64,000 nucleotides of DNA, taken from Halobium salinum. GTDB lineage: Archaea > Halobacteriota > Halobacteria > Halobacteriales > Haloferacaceae. The stretch covers positions 754,927 to 818,926 of the forward strand of contig NZ_JAODIW010000006.1 in assembly GCF_026586625.1 (NCBI RefSeq), given 5' to 3'. Positions 24,361-32,775 of this stretch are shown here, piece by piece (positions within the stretch are counted from its first letter, which is position 1; the number at the start of each line of letters is the position of its first letter). Under the pieces are notes generated by a model. The model did not search any database. It saw only the letters and a program-made list of their open reading frames with translations, and was not told the origin of the DNA. Made by a program: the position numbers and the translations under genes.

Positions 24361-25539
24361 ATGAAGCTGGCGATGATCGGGTTCGGACAGGCCGGGGGGA
24401 AGATTGTCGACAAGTTCCTCGAGTACGACGAGCGCCACAACTCCGGAATCGTGCGCGCCGCCGTCGCGGTCAACTCCGCGAAGGCCGACCTCATGGGGTT
24501 GGAACACATCCCCGAGGAACAGCGCGTGCTCATCGGTCAGGCCCGGGTGAAGGGTCACGGCGTCGGCGCCGACAACGAACTCGGCGCGGAGGTCGCAGAG
24601 GAGGACATGGACGAGATTCAGGGCGCCATCGACGGCATCCCGGTCCACGAGGTCGACGCGTTCCTCGTGGTCGCCGGCCTCGGCGGCGGAACGGGCTCCG
24701 GCGGCGCGCCGGTGCTCGCGAAGCACCTGAAGCGCATCTACACCGAACCGGTGTACGGCCTCGGCGTGCTGCCCGGCAGCGACGAGGGTGGCATCTACAC
24801 GCTCAACGCCGCGCGCTCGTTCCAGACGTTCGTCCGGCAGGTCGACAACCTGCTCGTGTTCGACAACGACTCCTGGCGCAACTCCGGCGAGTCGGTGCAG
24901 GGCGGCTACGACAAGATCAACGAGGAGATCGTCCAGCGTTTCGGCATCCTGTTCGGCGCCGGCGAGTTGGAGGGCGGCGAGATAGCCGAGTCCGTCGTCG
25001 ACTCCTCCGAAATCATCAACACGCTCTCGGGAGGCGGCGTCTCCACCGTCGGCTACGCCGAGGAGGAGGTCGAGGCGACCGGCGGCTCCTCTGGCGGCCT
25101 CCTCTCCCGGTTCACCGGCGGCGGCGGCGCCGACGAACTGGACAGCGCCCACACGACCAACCGCATCACGAGCCTCGTGCGCAAGGCCGCCCTCGGGCGC
25201 CTCACGCTCCCGTGTGAGGTCCAGGGCACCGAGCGCGCCCTCCTCGTGATGGCCGGTCCCACGGAGTATCTCAACCGGAAAGGCATCGAGCGCGGGCGGA
25301 AGTGGCTCGAGGAGCAGACCGGCAGCATGGAGGTCCGGGGCGGCGACTACCCGCTCCAGCGGGGCTTCGTCGCCTCCTGTGTGCTCCTCTCGGGCGTGAC
25401 GAACGTCCCGCGCATCAAGGAGCTTCAGCAGGTCGCCATCGAGGCGCAGGACAACCTCGACGAGATTCGCGACGAGTCCGAAGAGAACCTCGACGGCCTC
25501 GTCAACGACGGCGAAGACGAACTCGAATCGCTGTTCTGA
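24361..25539 (+). CDS. CetZ tubulin-like cell-shape protein
   Basis: A 392-residue tubulin/FtsZ-superfamily GTPase of the archaeal CetZ group, closest in look to CetZ1. N-terminal MKLAMIGFGQAGGKIVDKFL is diagnostic, the GTP-binding G-box is GLGGGTGSGGAPVLA (about 106-120), and the T7-like region and the acidic C-terminus (NDGEDELESLF) fit. CetZ1 in Haloferax controls rod shape and motility, forming membrane-associated filaments. ATG 24361 is chosen because it matches family N-termini; a Shine-Dalgarno-like GAGGGG precedes it by about 10 bases and a TTG at 24334 is a weaker option. Own promoter with an inverted repeat. Confidence 0.92.
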   Translation: MKLAMIGFGQAGGKIVDKFLEYDERHNSGIVRAAVAVNSAKADLMGLEHIPEEQRVLIGQARVKGHGVGADNELGAEVAEEDMDEIQGAIDGIPVHEVDAFLVVAGLGGGTGSGGAPVLAKHLKRIYTEPVYGLGVLPGSDEGGIYTLNAARSFQTFVRQVDNLLVFDNDSWRNSGESVQGGYDKINEEIVQRFGILFGAGELEGGEIAESVVDSSEIINTLSGGGVSTVGYAEEEVEATGGSSGGLLSRFTGGGGADELDSAHTTNRITSLVRKAALGRLTLPCEVQGTERALLVMAGPTEYLNRKGIERGRKWLEEQTGSMEVRGGDYPLQRGFVASCVLLSGVTNVPRIKELQQVAIEAQDNLDEIRDESEENLDGLVNDGEDELESLF

Positions 25540-25570
25540 ACCGGGTTCGACTGCGTCGGACTTCTCCGTT

Positions 25571-25602
25571 CTTTTTTGTCGTGAGCGACGGCGTCGCTCA
25601 CG
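25571..25602 (+). terminator. Terminator region after cetZ
   Basis: A T6 tract (25572-25577), the usual archaeal termination signal, is followed by a perfect 10-bp hairpin CGTGAGCGAC-GGC-GTCGCTCACG (25580-25602). Confidence 0.55.
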
Positions 25603-25746
25603 TCGCAGGATTCGGTGCATCTGATACGGAAACGCTGGTTCTCGGAGGTCCCACCCTGACGGTTGTCGGGCCGGACGAGGTCCGGGGGGAAGTCGGCGTC
25701 GCCGTCGATGCCAACGCCTTATGTCGTCGTGGCCGAACGCCCCCCA

Positions 25747-26355
25747 ATGCGCGTCGTCGTCCCGTTCTCCGCCGACCGCCCGAAGACGCGACTCAGCGAC
25801 ACCCTGGACCCGACCGAGCGCCGGGCCTTCGCCCGCGCGATGCTCGGCGACGTGGTCGAGACCGTCCGCGATGCCGGCGCCGACCCCGAGGTGCTCGCGA
25901 CCGAACCGGTCGAGGTGGACGCGCCGGTCGAAGTCGACGACCGCCGGCTCTCGCTCGCCGTCAACGACGCCCTGCGCGACGGGCTCCCGGCCGCCGTCGT
26001 CATGGCGGACCTCGCGCTCGCGACCCAGCGGAGCGTCCGTCGCCTCGTCGACACCGAGGGCGACGTTGTCGTCGCCCCCGGCAGAGGTGCGGGGACGAAC
26101 GCCATCGTCGTCCGCCACCCGGAGTTCCGCGTCGATTACCACGGCGCCTCCTTTCTCGACCACGCCGACGCCGCCCGCGAACTGGGCGCCGCGATACGCG
26201 TGGTGGACTCGTTCCGCCTCGCCACCGACGTCGACGAACCCTCCGACTTGGTGGAGCTGCTCGTCCACGGCGACGGTGCGGCCCGCGACTGGCTCGTCGA
26301 CGCCGGCTTCGAACTCGACGACGACGGCGGTCGGGTCGGGATTCGACGGCGCTGA
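25747..26355 (+). CDS. cofC: 2-phospho-L-lactate guanylyltransferase CofC
   Basis: A 202-residue nucleotidyltransferase of the MobA-like fold, activating 2-phospho-lactate (or phosphoenolpyruvate) with GTP for coenzyme F420 synthesis. MRVVVPFSADRPKTRLSDTL holds the nucleotide-binding start; VVMADLALATQRSVRRLV and VVVAPGRGAGTNAIVVRH are the metal and substrate blocks (a typical Asp pair is MAD-L here). The C-terminus SFRLATDVDEPSDLVEL is also family-typical. ATG 25747. It precedes the cofG gene by ~0.8 kb with a lipoprotein gene between on the opposite strand. Confidence 0.92.
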   Translation: MRVVVPFSADRPKTRLSDTLDPTERRAFARAMLGDVVETVRDAGADPEVLATEPVEVDAPVEVDDRRLSLAVNDALRDGLPAAVVMADLALATQRSVRRLVDTEGDVVVAPGRGAGTNAIVVRHPEFRVDYHGASFLDHADAARELGAAIRVVDSFRLATDVDEPSDLVELLVHGDGAARDWLVDAGFELDDDGGRVGIRRR

Positions 26356-26361
26356 GGCTGG

Positions 26362-26991
26362 CTACGCCGCCACCAATCGGAACGCGGCGAGGCAGGCTAG
26401 CCAGCCGTCCTCGGAGTCCGGGTCCGGCACGTCAAGCACGAGAGCGTAGGTGCCGGGCCACGGTCGGTCGCCGCCACCCCATCGGTCGTCCAGTTGGACC
26501 GGCCCGCCCAGGTTCAACGCGACCGTCTCGCCGGGACCCAACTCCACGAACCCGTTCCCGGAGTCCCGTCGCGGGAGCCGCCACCACGGACCCTCGGACG
26601 CGCCGTCCGCTTCGCCGCTATCGCCGCCGACGAACGCGTACAGGTCGGGGTTGTGTGGGTTGAAATTCCGGAGCGTCCCGTCCGAACCGTTGTGTATCGC
26701 CACGACGAGCGACTCGGCCAACTCGTCGCCGTAGACGCGGACGGTCCGCCGGTTCACCGTCGGGTAGACGGAGGTGTCCGTTCGGCCGAACGAGCAGGCG
26801 ACTCGTCCGGCGTCGACCGCGAACGGCGGGCAGGCGAGGCTCTCGGGCGGCGGACCGTTCGGGTCGGGCGTCGGCACTGCGGTTCCAGCATCGTTGCCGT
26901 CGGCGGGAGGGAGCGGACTCGACTTTCCGAAGCAGCCGGCGACGCTGCCGGTGCCGACGGCGACCGCAGTCAGGAGAGGGCGACGGCGCAC
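26362..26991 (-). CDS. Secreted lipoprotein, unknown function
   Basis: 209 residues from a GTG start at 26991: MRRRPLLTAVAVGTGSVAGC is a signal with lipobox Cys20. The mature part is beta-rich (RRTVRVYGDELAESLVVAIH; GPGETVALNLGGPVQLD; GTYALVLDVPDPDSEDGW), suggesting an immunoglobulin-like domain of the kind found in small haloarchaeal lipoproteins. Cysteines at CPPF and VACSFG could form a disulfide. It sits between cofC and cofG on the opposite strand; no link to F420 synthesis is implied. Confidence 0.65.
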   Translation of the reverse strand: MRRRPLLTAVAVGTGSVAGCFGKSSPLPPADGNDAGTAVPTPDPNGPPPESLACPPFAVDAGRVACSFGRTDTSVYPTVNRRTVRVYGDELAESLVVAIHNGSDGTLRNFNPHNPDLYAFVGGDSGEADGASEGPWWRLPRRDSGNGFVELGPGETVALNLGGPVQLDDRWGGGDRPWPGTYALVLDVPDPDSEDGWLACLAAFRLVAA

Positions 26992-27134
26992 ACCGGCACT
27001 GGACGGGCAACCGAGAAAAAACCCTCCGCGAGGGTCGAAGACCCGCCGCACCCTTCGGAGTGGTGGGTCCGGCAGAACCCCCACGCCGTGCCGCGGTGGA
27101 CACGCTTTTGCCGACGCCCCACCGACGACGGCGT

Positions 27135-28253
27135 GTGTTCCCCGCGGCCGAAGAGTACGACATCGACATCGCGGTCGACGACGCCGAGGTCGAGCGCCTG
27201 CTCTCCGTCGGTCCCGCGGACGTGGACGCCGCCCCTCGCCTCACCTACGCGCGGAACGTGTTCCTCCCGCTGACGACCGCCTGCCGCTACACCTGCACCT
27301 ACTGCACGTTCTACGACGTGCCCGGACAGGCGACGCTGATGTCTCCCGAGGACGTCCGCGAAACCCTGCGGATGGGCGCCGACGCGGGCTGTACCGAGGC
27401 GCTGTTCACCTTCGGCGACGAACCCGACGAGCGCTACACCGAGATTCACGCGCAGCTGGACGAGTGGGGGTACGACGACATTCTGGAGTACCTGTACCGG
27501 GTCTGTGAAATCGCGCTCGAGGAGGGGCTCCTCCCGCACTCGAACCCCGGCGACCTCACGGAGGCCGACTTCGAGCGCCTGCGGGAGGTGAACGCCAGCA
27601 TGGGGACGATGCTGGAGACGACCGCCGAGGTGCAGGCACACTCGGGTGGGCGCCGTAAGACGCCCGGCCAGCGCCTCAACACCCTCCGCGCGGCCGGTCG
27701 GGCGAAGGTACCCTTCACCACCGGCATCCTCGTCGGCATCGGCGAGTCCTGGCGCGACCGCGCCGAGAGCCTGCTCGCCGTCCGCGAACTCCACGAGCGT
27801 CACGGGCACGTCCAGGAGGTCATCGTCCAGAACGTCGTCCCCAACGAGCGCTCGGCCTTCGAGACGCCCGACCTGGAGACGATGCGCCGGGTCGTCGCGA
27901 TGGCCCGCGCCGCGCTCCCGGAGGCGGTGTCCGTGCAGGTGCCGCCGAACCTCTCGCCGGCCCGCGACCTGCTCGACTGTGGCATCGACGACCTCGGCGG
28001 GGTCTCCCCCGTCACCGACGACTACGTCAACCCGGACTACGCGTGGCCCGCCCTGCGGGAACTCGAGTCGATTGCCGACGACGGCGGCGTCCCGCTCGGT
28101 GAGCGGCTTCCCGTCTACGACCGGTTCCTCCCCGAGGACCCTGACGCGCCCGCCGCCGAGTGGGAGTGGACCGGAGAACCGGTTCGCGAGGCGATGCGGG
28201 CCGACGACGACGCGGGTCGGCGGTACCGGTCGCTGGTCGACGGGTGGACGTAG
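27135..28253 (+). CDS. cofG: F0 synthase subunit CofG (radical SAM)
   Basis: A 372-residue radical SAM enzyme. The cluster motif is ACRYTCTYCTFYD (about residues 53-65, CxxxCxxC). With CofH it makes 7,8-didemethyl-8-hydroxy-5-deazariboflavin (F0), the chromophore of F420. Other blocks: ALFTFGDEPDERY, LPHSNPGDLTEADF, SMGTMLETTAEV, PFTTGILVGIGESWRDR and QEVIVQNVVPNERSAFE. A GTG start at 27135 (FPAAEEYD follows) matches family N-termini better than the in-frame upstream start. cofH lies at 30146-31582 on the other strand. Confidence 0.93.
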   Translation: MFPAAEEYDIDIAVDDAEVERLLSVGPADVDAAPRLTYARNVFLPLTTACRYTCTYCTFYDVPGQATLMSPEDVRETLRMGADAGCTEALFTFGDEPDERYTEIHAQLDEWGYDDILEYLYRVCEIALEEGLLPHSNPGDLTEADFERLREVNASMGTMLETTAEVQAHSGGRRKTPGQRLNTLRAAGRAKVPFTTGILVGIGESWRDRAESLLAVRELHERHGHVQEVIVQNVVPNERSAFETPDLETMRRVVAMARAALPEAVSVQVPPNLSPARDLLDCGIDDLGGVSPVTDDYVNPDYAWPALRELESIADDGGVPLGERLPVYDRFLPEDPDAPAAEWEWTGEPVREAMRADDDAGRRYRSLVDGWT

Positions 28254-28375
28254 GTGAACACAGCGACCGGCGGCCGGGGCGGCGGATTTCCTGCAACACT
28301 GGCCGCAAACTGCCCGCAGACCCAACAAAATCGGGTGGACTTCTATAACGGTCGCCACCGAACGGGCTGACACAT

Positions 28376-29308
28376 ATGACGTTAGCGACCGTGCTGCTGC
28401 AGACGGAGAACCCGACGAGCCCCGACTGGTGGCCGTTCCAGAGCATCATCGAGTGGAGCGTCCTCCTGAACGACTACCTCGTCCCGGCGGTCCTGTTCGT
28501 CCTGACGCTGGTCGTCGTCGTCGCGCTCGGGCGCGCGCTCCTCGTCCCGGTCGTCAAACGGGTCCTCGACAGTCAGGGCCACGACCCGACGGTGAAGACC
28601 CTCGCCGACAGCGTGATGGGCGCCGTCGTCTGGGTGCTCGCGTTCGCCATCGCGTTCACGGTCGCCGGCTTCGGCAGCGTCATCGCCGCCTTCGGTGTGT
28701 TCGCCGGCGCCATCGCCCTCGCCGTCGGGTTCGCCGCACAGGACCTCCTCGGCAACTTCGTCGCCGGCATCTTCATCCTGAAGGACAAACCCTTCGAGGT
28801 CGGTGACTGGATCGAGGTGAACGACATCGTCGGCCGCGTCGAGGACATCGACCTGCGCGTCTCGCGGCTCCGGACGTTCGACAACGAGATGATCACCGTC
28901 CCGAACGGCGAACTCGCCAACAACGCGCTGAAGAACCCGGTCGCGTACGACAAGCTCCGCCAGAAGTTCGTCTTCGGCATCGGCTACGACGACGACATCG
29001 CGGCCGCGAAGGAGGCCATCCTCGACGAGGCCGCGAAGACCGAGGGCATCCTCGACGACCCCGAGACCTCCATCCGCGTCACGGAGCTCGCCGACTCCTA
29101 CGTCGGCCTCCAGACGCGCTTCTGGATAGACCAGCCCAGCCGCGCCGACTTCATGAAGGTGCGCTCTGACCTCGTCGAAAACGTGAAGAACCGCCTCGAC
29201 GCCGAGAACATCGAGATGCCGTACCCCTACCGCACGCTGGAGGGAGCGCCCTTCGAGGTCAGCGGCGAGGTGCAGACGAAGGAGACGCAGGCGACGGCGG
29301 ACGACTGA
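28376..29308 (+). CDS. Small-conductance mechanosensitive channel (MscS family)
   Basis: A 310-residue membrane protein. Three helices: about 30-55, 72-97 and 101-130; the last is the Gly/Ala-rich pore helix (FAGAIALAVGFAAQDLLGNF). The beta domain follows (FEVGDWIEVNDIVGRVEDID, then VPNGELANNALKNP), and a C-terminal alpha/beta domain. It opens on membrane tension to release solutes in hypo-osmotic shock. ATG 28376, TATA-like TCTATAAC centred 30 bases upstream. Divergent hydrolase gene begins beyond repeats at 29345-29496. Confidence 0.92.
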   Translation: MTLATVLLQTENPTSPDWWPFQSIIEWSVLLNDYLVPAVLFVLTLVVVVALGRALLVPVVKRVLDSQGHDPTVKTLADSVMGAVVWVLAFAIAFTVAGFGSVIAAFGVFAGAIALAVGFAAQDLLGNFVAGIFILKDKPFEVGDWIEVNDIVGRVEDIDLRVSRLRTFDNEMITVPNGELANNALKNPVAYDKLRQKFVFGIGYDDDIAAAKEAILDEAAKTEGILDDPETSIRVTELADSYVGLQTRFWIDQPSRADFMKVRSDLVENVKNRLDAENIEMPYPYRTLEGAPFEVSGEVQTKETQATADD

Positions 29309-29344
29309 GCGCCACGACGCCGAGCCGTTTCATCGGCTCGGCAA

Positions 29345-29367
29345 TCGCTGACGCGGTGGTGTGGACG
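29345..29367 (+). repeat. 23-bp direct repeat, copy 1
   Basis: Identical over 23 bases to 29474-29496 (core CGCTGACGCGGTGGTGTGG). A third, inverted copy with one mismatch over 20 bases lies at 35300-35319. All are intergenic. Confidence 0.6.
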
Positions 29368-29473
29368 ACTACCCCGAAGCGACCGCGACCGGGACGCGTC
29401 TATCGCGGCCCGAAGCGCCGTCGCGCAGGTGCGACCGAGCGCCACCCCGAGCAGCGGCGGGCCGCTGCTCCTC

Positions 29474-29496
29474 TCGCTGACGCGGTGGTGTGGACG
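29474..29496 (+). repeat. 23-bp direct repeat, copy 2
   Basis: Second exact copy, 129 bases after the first, in the 242-base gap between the MscS gene and the hydrolase gene. No gene was found in this gap. Confidence 0.6.
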
Positions 29497-29550
29497 GCCG
29501 AGCGCCGTGACGAACGCGCGTTCGTGTCCGGCCGACCCCGCCACCGTCGC

Positions 29551-30105
29551 CTACTGAATGAACTCGAGCGCCACGTCCGGCAGCCGCTTCCGGACGGCGG
29601 TGTACACCGCGGCGACCACTAGCCCGCCGAGCGAGAGGGAGGTGACGAGGTCCCCGTAGAGGAACAGTCCGGGAACCAACAGCACGGCACTGAGCCCGAA
29701 GTCCTCCGGCGCCCCGTCGTACCTGACCCACCCGCGGGGCGGTAGCCACCGGTCCCCGACGTGGTAGTAGACGGCTCGCTCGCTCTCCTGCTCCCACGGT
29801 CGGTCGGCGAGACCGCCGTCGAAGGCGTCCGAGACGGCGTGGAGCGCGGCTGCGAGGAGGAACAGCGCGACGGCGACCGTGACCGGTCCGGGGGCGACTA
29901 TCGCGGCCGCCCCCGCCGGCACGGCCGGCACCCACCCGAGCGCCGGGTAGTGGAGCGTTCGCCGGTGCTGTCCGACCAGCATATCGAGGTCGGGGAACGC
30001 GCCGCCGGCGAACGCTGCCAGACCGGCCACGGGAGCGAGTTCGGGAACGAGCAGCGCCACGGGGAGCGCCAGCAGCAGTCCGGCGCCGGCGTGGGTTGTG
30101 ACCAT
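29551..30105 (-). CDS. Membrane-bound metal-dependent hydrolase (YdjM-like)
   Basis: A 184-residue membrane protein of the PF04307-like group. Metal-ligand motifs: MVTTHAGAGLLLALP (His5), GGAFPDLDMLVGQHRRTLHYP (Asp pair and His residues, about 35-54) and ALHAVSDAFDGGL near residue 88. About five hydrophobic segments. The family is annotated as inner-membrane hydrolase of unknown substrate. ATG 30105 (a GTG lies one codon earlier). It starts 41 bases before the stop of cofH and is read in the same direction, so it could be co-transcribed with it. Confidence 0.82.
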   Translation of the reverse strand: MVTTHAGAGLLLALPVALLVPELAPVAGLAAFAGGAFPDLDMLVGQHRRTLHYPALGWVPAVPAGAAAIVAPGPVTVAVALFLLAAALHAVSDAFDGGLADRPWEQESERAVYYHVGDRWLPPRGWVRYDGAPEDFGLSAVLLVPGLFLYGDLVTSLSLGGLVVAAVYTAVRKRLPDVALEFIQ

Positions 30106-30145
30106 CACGTGCGTGGACTCCCGGTCTCTCGAGCGGTCCGCACGG

Positions 30146-31582
30146 TCAGTCGTCCGCCCGCGCGCCCGCGGCCGCGTCCTTGGCGTGCCGACCGAGCAAC
30201 GGGGTGCCGTCGGCCTCCGGCCCGAGGCGGGGGCCGTGCGGTCCGTCGTCGGGGTCGATGCGGCGTCGCGTGCGGTAGTCGGTCGAGCGTTCGACCGGGA
30301 CGCGCCCGATGGCCGAGACCATCTCCACGTAGTCGTCGAACGAGCGGAACTCGCCGTAGCCGCCGCCGGCGCGGGTGGTGATCTCCTCCGAGAGGATGGT
30401 CCCCATGAAGTCGTCGGCGCCGCAGTTGAGCAGTTTGAGCGCCTTCGCGTCGCCGAACTTCACCCACGAGGACTGGATATGGTCGATATTGTCGAGAAAG
30501 AGCCGGGAGACCGCGATGACGAGTTCGTCCTCGTCGTCGCTCGCGCCGCCGGTGACGAGTCCGCGCTCGTACAGTGGGGTGTTCCCGTGGACGAACGAGA
30601 GCGGGACGAACTCCGTGATGGCGCCCGTGCGGTCCTGGAGGTCGCGAATCTCCTTCAGGTGCATGGCCCGGTGCATCTCGTTCTCGACGTGACCGTACAT
30701 CATCGTGGCCGTCACGTCGAGGCCGGCGGCGACCGCTCCCTCCATCCCGACGAGCCATTCGTCGGTGCCGATTTTGCCGGGGCAGATGACTTCGCGGACT
30801 TCGGGAACGAGAATCTCGGCGGCAGTGCCGGGCACCGACGCGAGACCGGCGTCGGCTATGCGTCGATACACGTCCTCGTAACTCCAGTCGGTGCCGCGCT
30901 TCGCGTGGTACGCCTCCTCCGGCGTCATCGAGTGGACGTGTGCGCCCGTCTCCGACATCGCCCGAATCTGGTCGGTGTAGCTGCCGGGGTCCGTGTCGTA
31001 CACGGCCGGCGGTTTGTAGTCGACCTGTTGGGCCGGCCGGTCGTACGACTCGAGAACCTCCCGGTGTTCCTCGTCGAGGACGAGCGCGGGGTGGAGTCCC
31101 GAGACGGAGGTGACCTCGTAGACGCCGCGCTCGACCGCGTCGGCGACGACCTCCCGGGACTCCTCGACGGTCTTCGTGAACCCCGTGTGTTCGCCCTCGT
31201 AGTCGGACTCGAACTGGTGGGCGGTGTTCTTGAAGTTGCAGAACAGACAGCCGGTGTTACAGGCGGTGGTGACGTTGTTGTTGACGTTGGCGACGAACGT
31301 CACCTCCTCGCCGACGACCTCCGCCCGGCGGCGGTCGGCAGCCTCCAACACCTGTTCCTTTCTGACGGGGTCTATCCCGTCCCGGTCGGTCCCCGTCGTC
31401 AGCAGTTCGACCCCGTCGTCCACCGTGAGTCGGTCGCCGTCGCGCGCCTTCGCGAGCGCGTTTTCGAACGACTGGTCCGTCTCCGGGACGTGTACGAAGT
31501 CGAACTCCTCCGGCGTGCCGGCGGCGGCGCTGGCGTCGTCCTCGGCGTCTCCGGGGGGTGCGGAGGCGGCGGGGTCGGTCAT
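30146..31582 (-). CDS. cofH: F0 synthase subunit CofH (radical SAM)
   Basis: A 478-residue enzyme that joins tyrosine and 5-amino-6-ribitylaminouracil in F0 synthesis. The radical SAM motif is TACNTGCLFCNFKNT (about residues 107-121). Blocks VTSVSGLHPALVLDEE, YTDQIRAMSETGAHVHSMTP, VPGTAAEILVPEVREVICPG and ATMMYGHVENEMHRAMHLK are CofH/MqnC-like; ALKLLNCGADDFMGTILSEE closes the barrel. The ~40-residue N-terminal extension is Ala/Asp-rich and the tail is extra, both common in haloarchaea. ATG 31582. It is 1.9 kb from cofG, on the opposite strand. Confidence 0.93.
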   Translation of the reverse strand: MTDPAASAPPGDAEDDASAAAGTPEEFDFVHVPETDQSFENALAKARDGDRLTVDDGVELLTTGTDRDGIDPVRKEQVLEAADRRRAEVVGEEVTFVANVNNNVTTACNTGCLFCNFKNTAHQFESDYEGEHTGFTKTVEESREVVADAVERGVYEVTSVSGLHPALVLDEEHREVLESYDRPAQQVDYKPPAVYDTDPGSYTDQIRAMSETGAHVHSMTPEEAYHAKRGTDWSYEDVYRRIADAGLASVPGTAAEILVPEVREVICPGKIGTDEWLVGMEGAVAAGLDVTATMMYGHVENEMHRAMHLKEIRDLQDRTGAITEFVPLSFVHGNTPLYERGLVTGGASDDEDELVIAVSRLFLDNIDHIQSSWVKFGDAKALKLLNCGADDFMGTILSEEITTRAGGGYGEFRSFDDYVEMVSAIGRVPVERSTDYRTRRRIDPDDGPHGPRLGPEADGTPLLGRHAKDAAAGARADD

Positions 31583-31729
31583 ACGAACCCTCTGTCGGGC
31601 GACGGCTAAAAAGCGCTGGGTCGCGGCGAGTCCGCGGGGCGAGCGACCGGGACGTCGTTCGACCACCCCCGCCGACGCGGACGCTGCCGGGGGTGGCAGC
31701 TTTTTACGCCGGCGGCCGCATCCCGTCAC

Positions 31730-32008
31730 ATGGAACTCGAACTCCGCTTCTTCGCGACCTTCCGGGAGGCGGTCGGCACCAAAGTCGTCTCCCGCGAAGT
31801 CGACGACGGCGCCACCGTCGGCGACGTGCTGCACGAACTCGAGGCGTCGTACGACGGGTTGGAGGGCCAACTCGTCGAGGACGGCGACCTCCGCCCACAG
31901 ATAAACGTCCTGAAGAACGGCCGTGAGGTGCTGCACATGGACGGGATGGACACCACGCTGGAGGACGGCGACTCACTGTCGGTGTTCCCGCCGGTGGCCG
32001 GCGGATGA
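31730..32008 (+). CDS. samp1: Ubiquitin-like small archaeal modifier SAMP1/MoaD type
   Basis: A 92-residue beta-grasp protein ending in VFPPVAGG. The C-terminal Gly-Gly is the site that UbaA adenylates, for isopeptide linkage to proteins or for carrying sulfur in molybdopterin synthesis. MELELRFFATFREAVGTKV is the MoaD/SAMP1 N-terminus and LEDGDSLSVFPP the last strand. In Haloferax SAMP1 does both jobs. TATA-like CTTTTTACG lies 35-40 bases upstream. The next gene overlaps by four bases. A pterin-dependent aldehyde oxidoreductase lies 3.5 kb downstream. Confidence 0.9.
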   Translation: MELELRFFATFREAVGTKVVSREVDDGATVGDVLHELEASYDGLEGQLVEDGDLRPQINVLKNGREVLHMDGMDTTLEDGDSLSVFPPVAGG

Positions 32009-32304
32009 TCGGCGACGACGTGGGCGAGGGCTCCCGGCGCGAGAAGTCCTACCGCGGCATCTCCCAGCGCCTCGCCGCCCACTACCTCGGAAACCTCGGC
32101 GGCGAGGCGGTGAGCGAGGGCGACGAGGGCACCGTCGACGCCGTCGAGGGCGACGGCTGGTCGGCCGACCTGTCGAGCGAGAAAGTCGAGGTCGGCCCCT
32201 CGGTCACACTCACCGAGGTCACCGTCGTCTTCGCGGGCGACCCCGAGACGCTGGACGAGTTGGTGAAGAAGTTCTCGCAGAAGGCGATGCGGGCCGGAGG
32301 GTAG
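32005..32304 (+). CDS. SAMP1-linked protein with C-terminal Gly-Gly
   Basis: A 99-residue protein overlapping samp1 by ATGA (32005-32008). Sequence features: basic start (RREKSYRGISQRLAAHYLGN), then a beta-rich middle (EVGPSVTLTEVTVVFAG) and a helix ending KKFSQKAMRAGG. The terminal Gly-Gly resembles the SAMP tail, which may be chance. It may correspond to the C-terminal domain found fused to MoaD-like proteins in some bacteria (Thermus); this is from memory and unverified. Tight coupling implies joint function with SAMP1. Confidence 0.7.
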   Translation: MIGDDVGEGSRREKSYRGISQRLAAHYLGNLGGEAVSEGDEGTVDAVEGDGWSADLSSEKVEVGPSVTLTEVTVVFAGDPETLDELVKKFSQKAMRAGG

Positions 32305-32305
32305 C

Positions 32306-32704
32306 GTGACGGACGGCGACGGGGGTGGTAGCGACAACTCCGGCGGGAGCGAGCACCCGATCGAGGGGCAGGTACTCCTGCTGACGGCCGCGAAGGCGAG
32401 CGTCGGTCCCGGCGCGCTCCCCGACCTCCTCACGCGGGTGCAGGCGGACCTCGGCCCCCGAATCGAGGAGTACCGTCGGCGCTACGAACTCGCCAGTGAG
32501 GACGACGGGCGGGCAACCTTCTTCGTCGAACCCGACCACTGGGACGCCGTCGGCGACCGACTGGGGTTCGGGCGCCGCGAGACCGACGCCGTCCGCCGCG
32601 CCCACGAGGAACAGCTTCGGCGGGTCGGCTCACGAACGGACCGGCGCGACGAGTTCGAGACGGCCCTAGAACTGCGGGCCGCGGCGGTGGTCGGCCTCGA
32701 CTGA
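32306..32704 (+). CDS. Hypothetical protein, third gene of the samp1 cluster
   Basis: 132 residues from GTG at 32306, one base after the preceding stop, so in the same operon. N-terminal Gly/Ser/Asp-rich linker (residues 1-16), then EGQVLLLTAAKASVGPGALP and helical DLLTRVQADLGPRIEEYRR; the C-terminal half is acidic/basic helical (DAVRRAHEEQLRRVG). I recognise no domain. It ends before the short gap ahead of the SIMPL gene at 32776. Confidence 0.6.
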   Translation: MTDGDGGGSDNSGGSEHPIEGQVLLLTAAKASVGPGALPDLLTRVQADLGPRIEEYRRRYELASEDDGRATFFVEPDHWDAVGDRLGFGRRETDAVRRAHEEQLRRVGSRTDRRDEFETALELRAAAVVGLD

Positions 32705-32775
32705 CACGGCTCACTCCACCGAGCGGTCGATCGTTCCCACCGAACAGTTTTGTCGAGACGCCGTGACACCGGCTC

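Noticed and set aside
29345-29496. Repeats as transposon terminal repeats
   Set aside because: They are direct, close together, and flank no transposase or element with target duplication.
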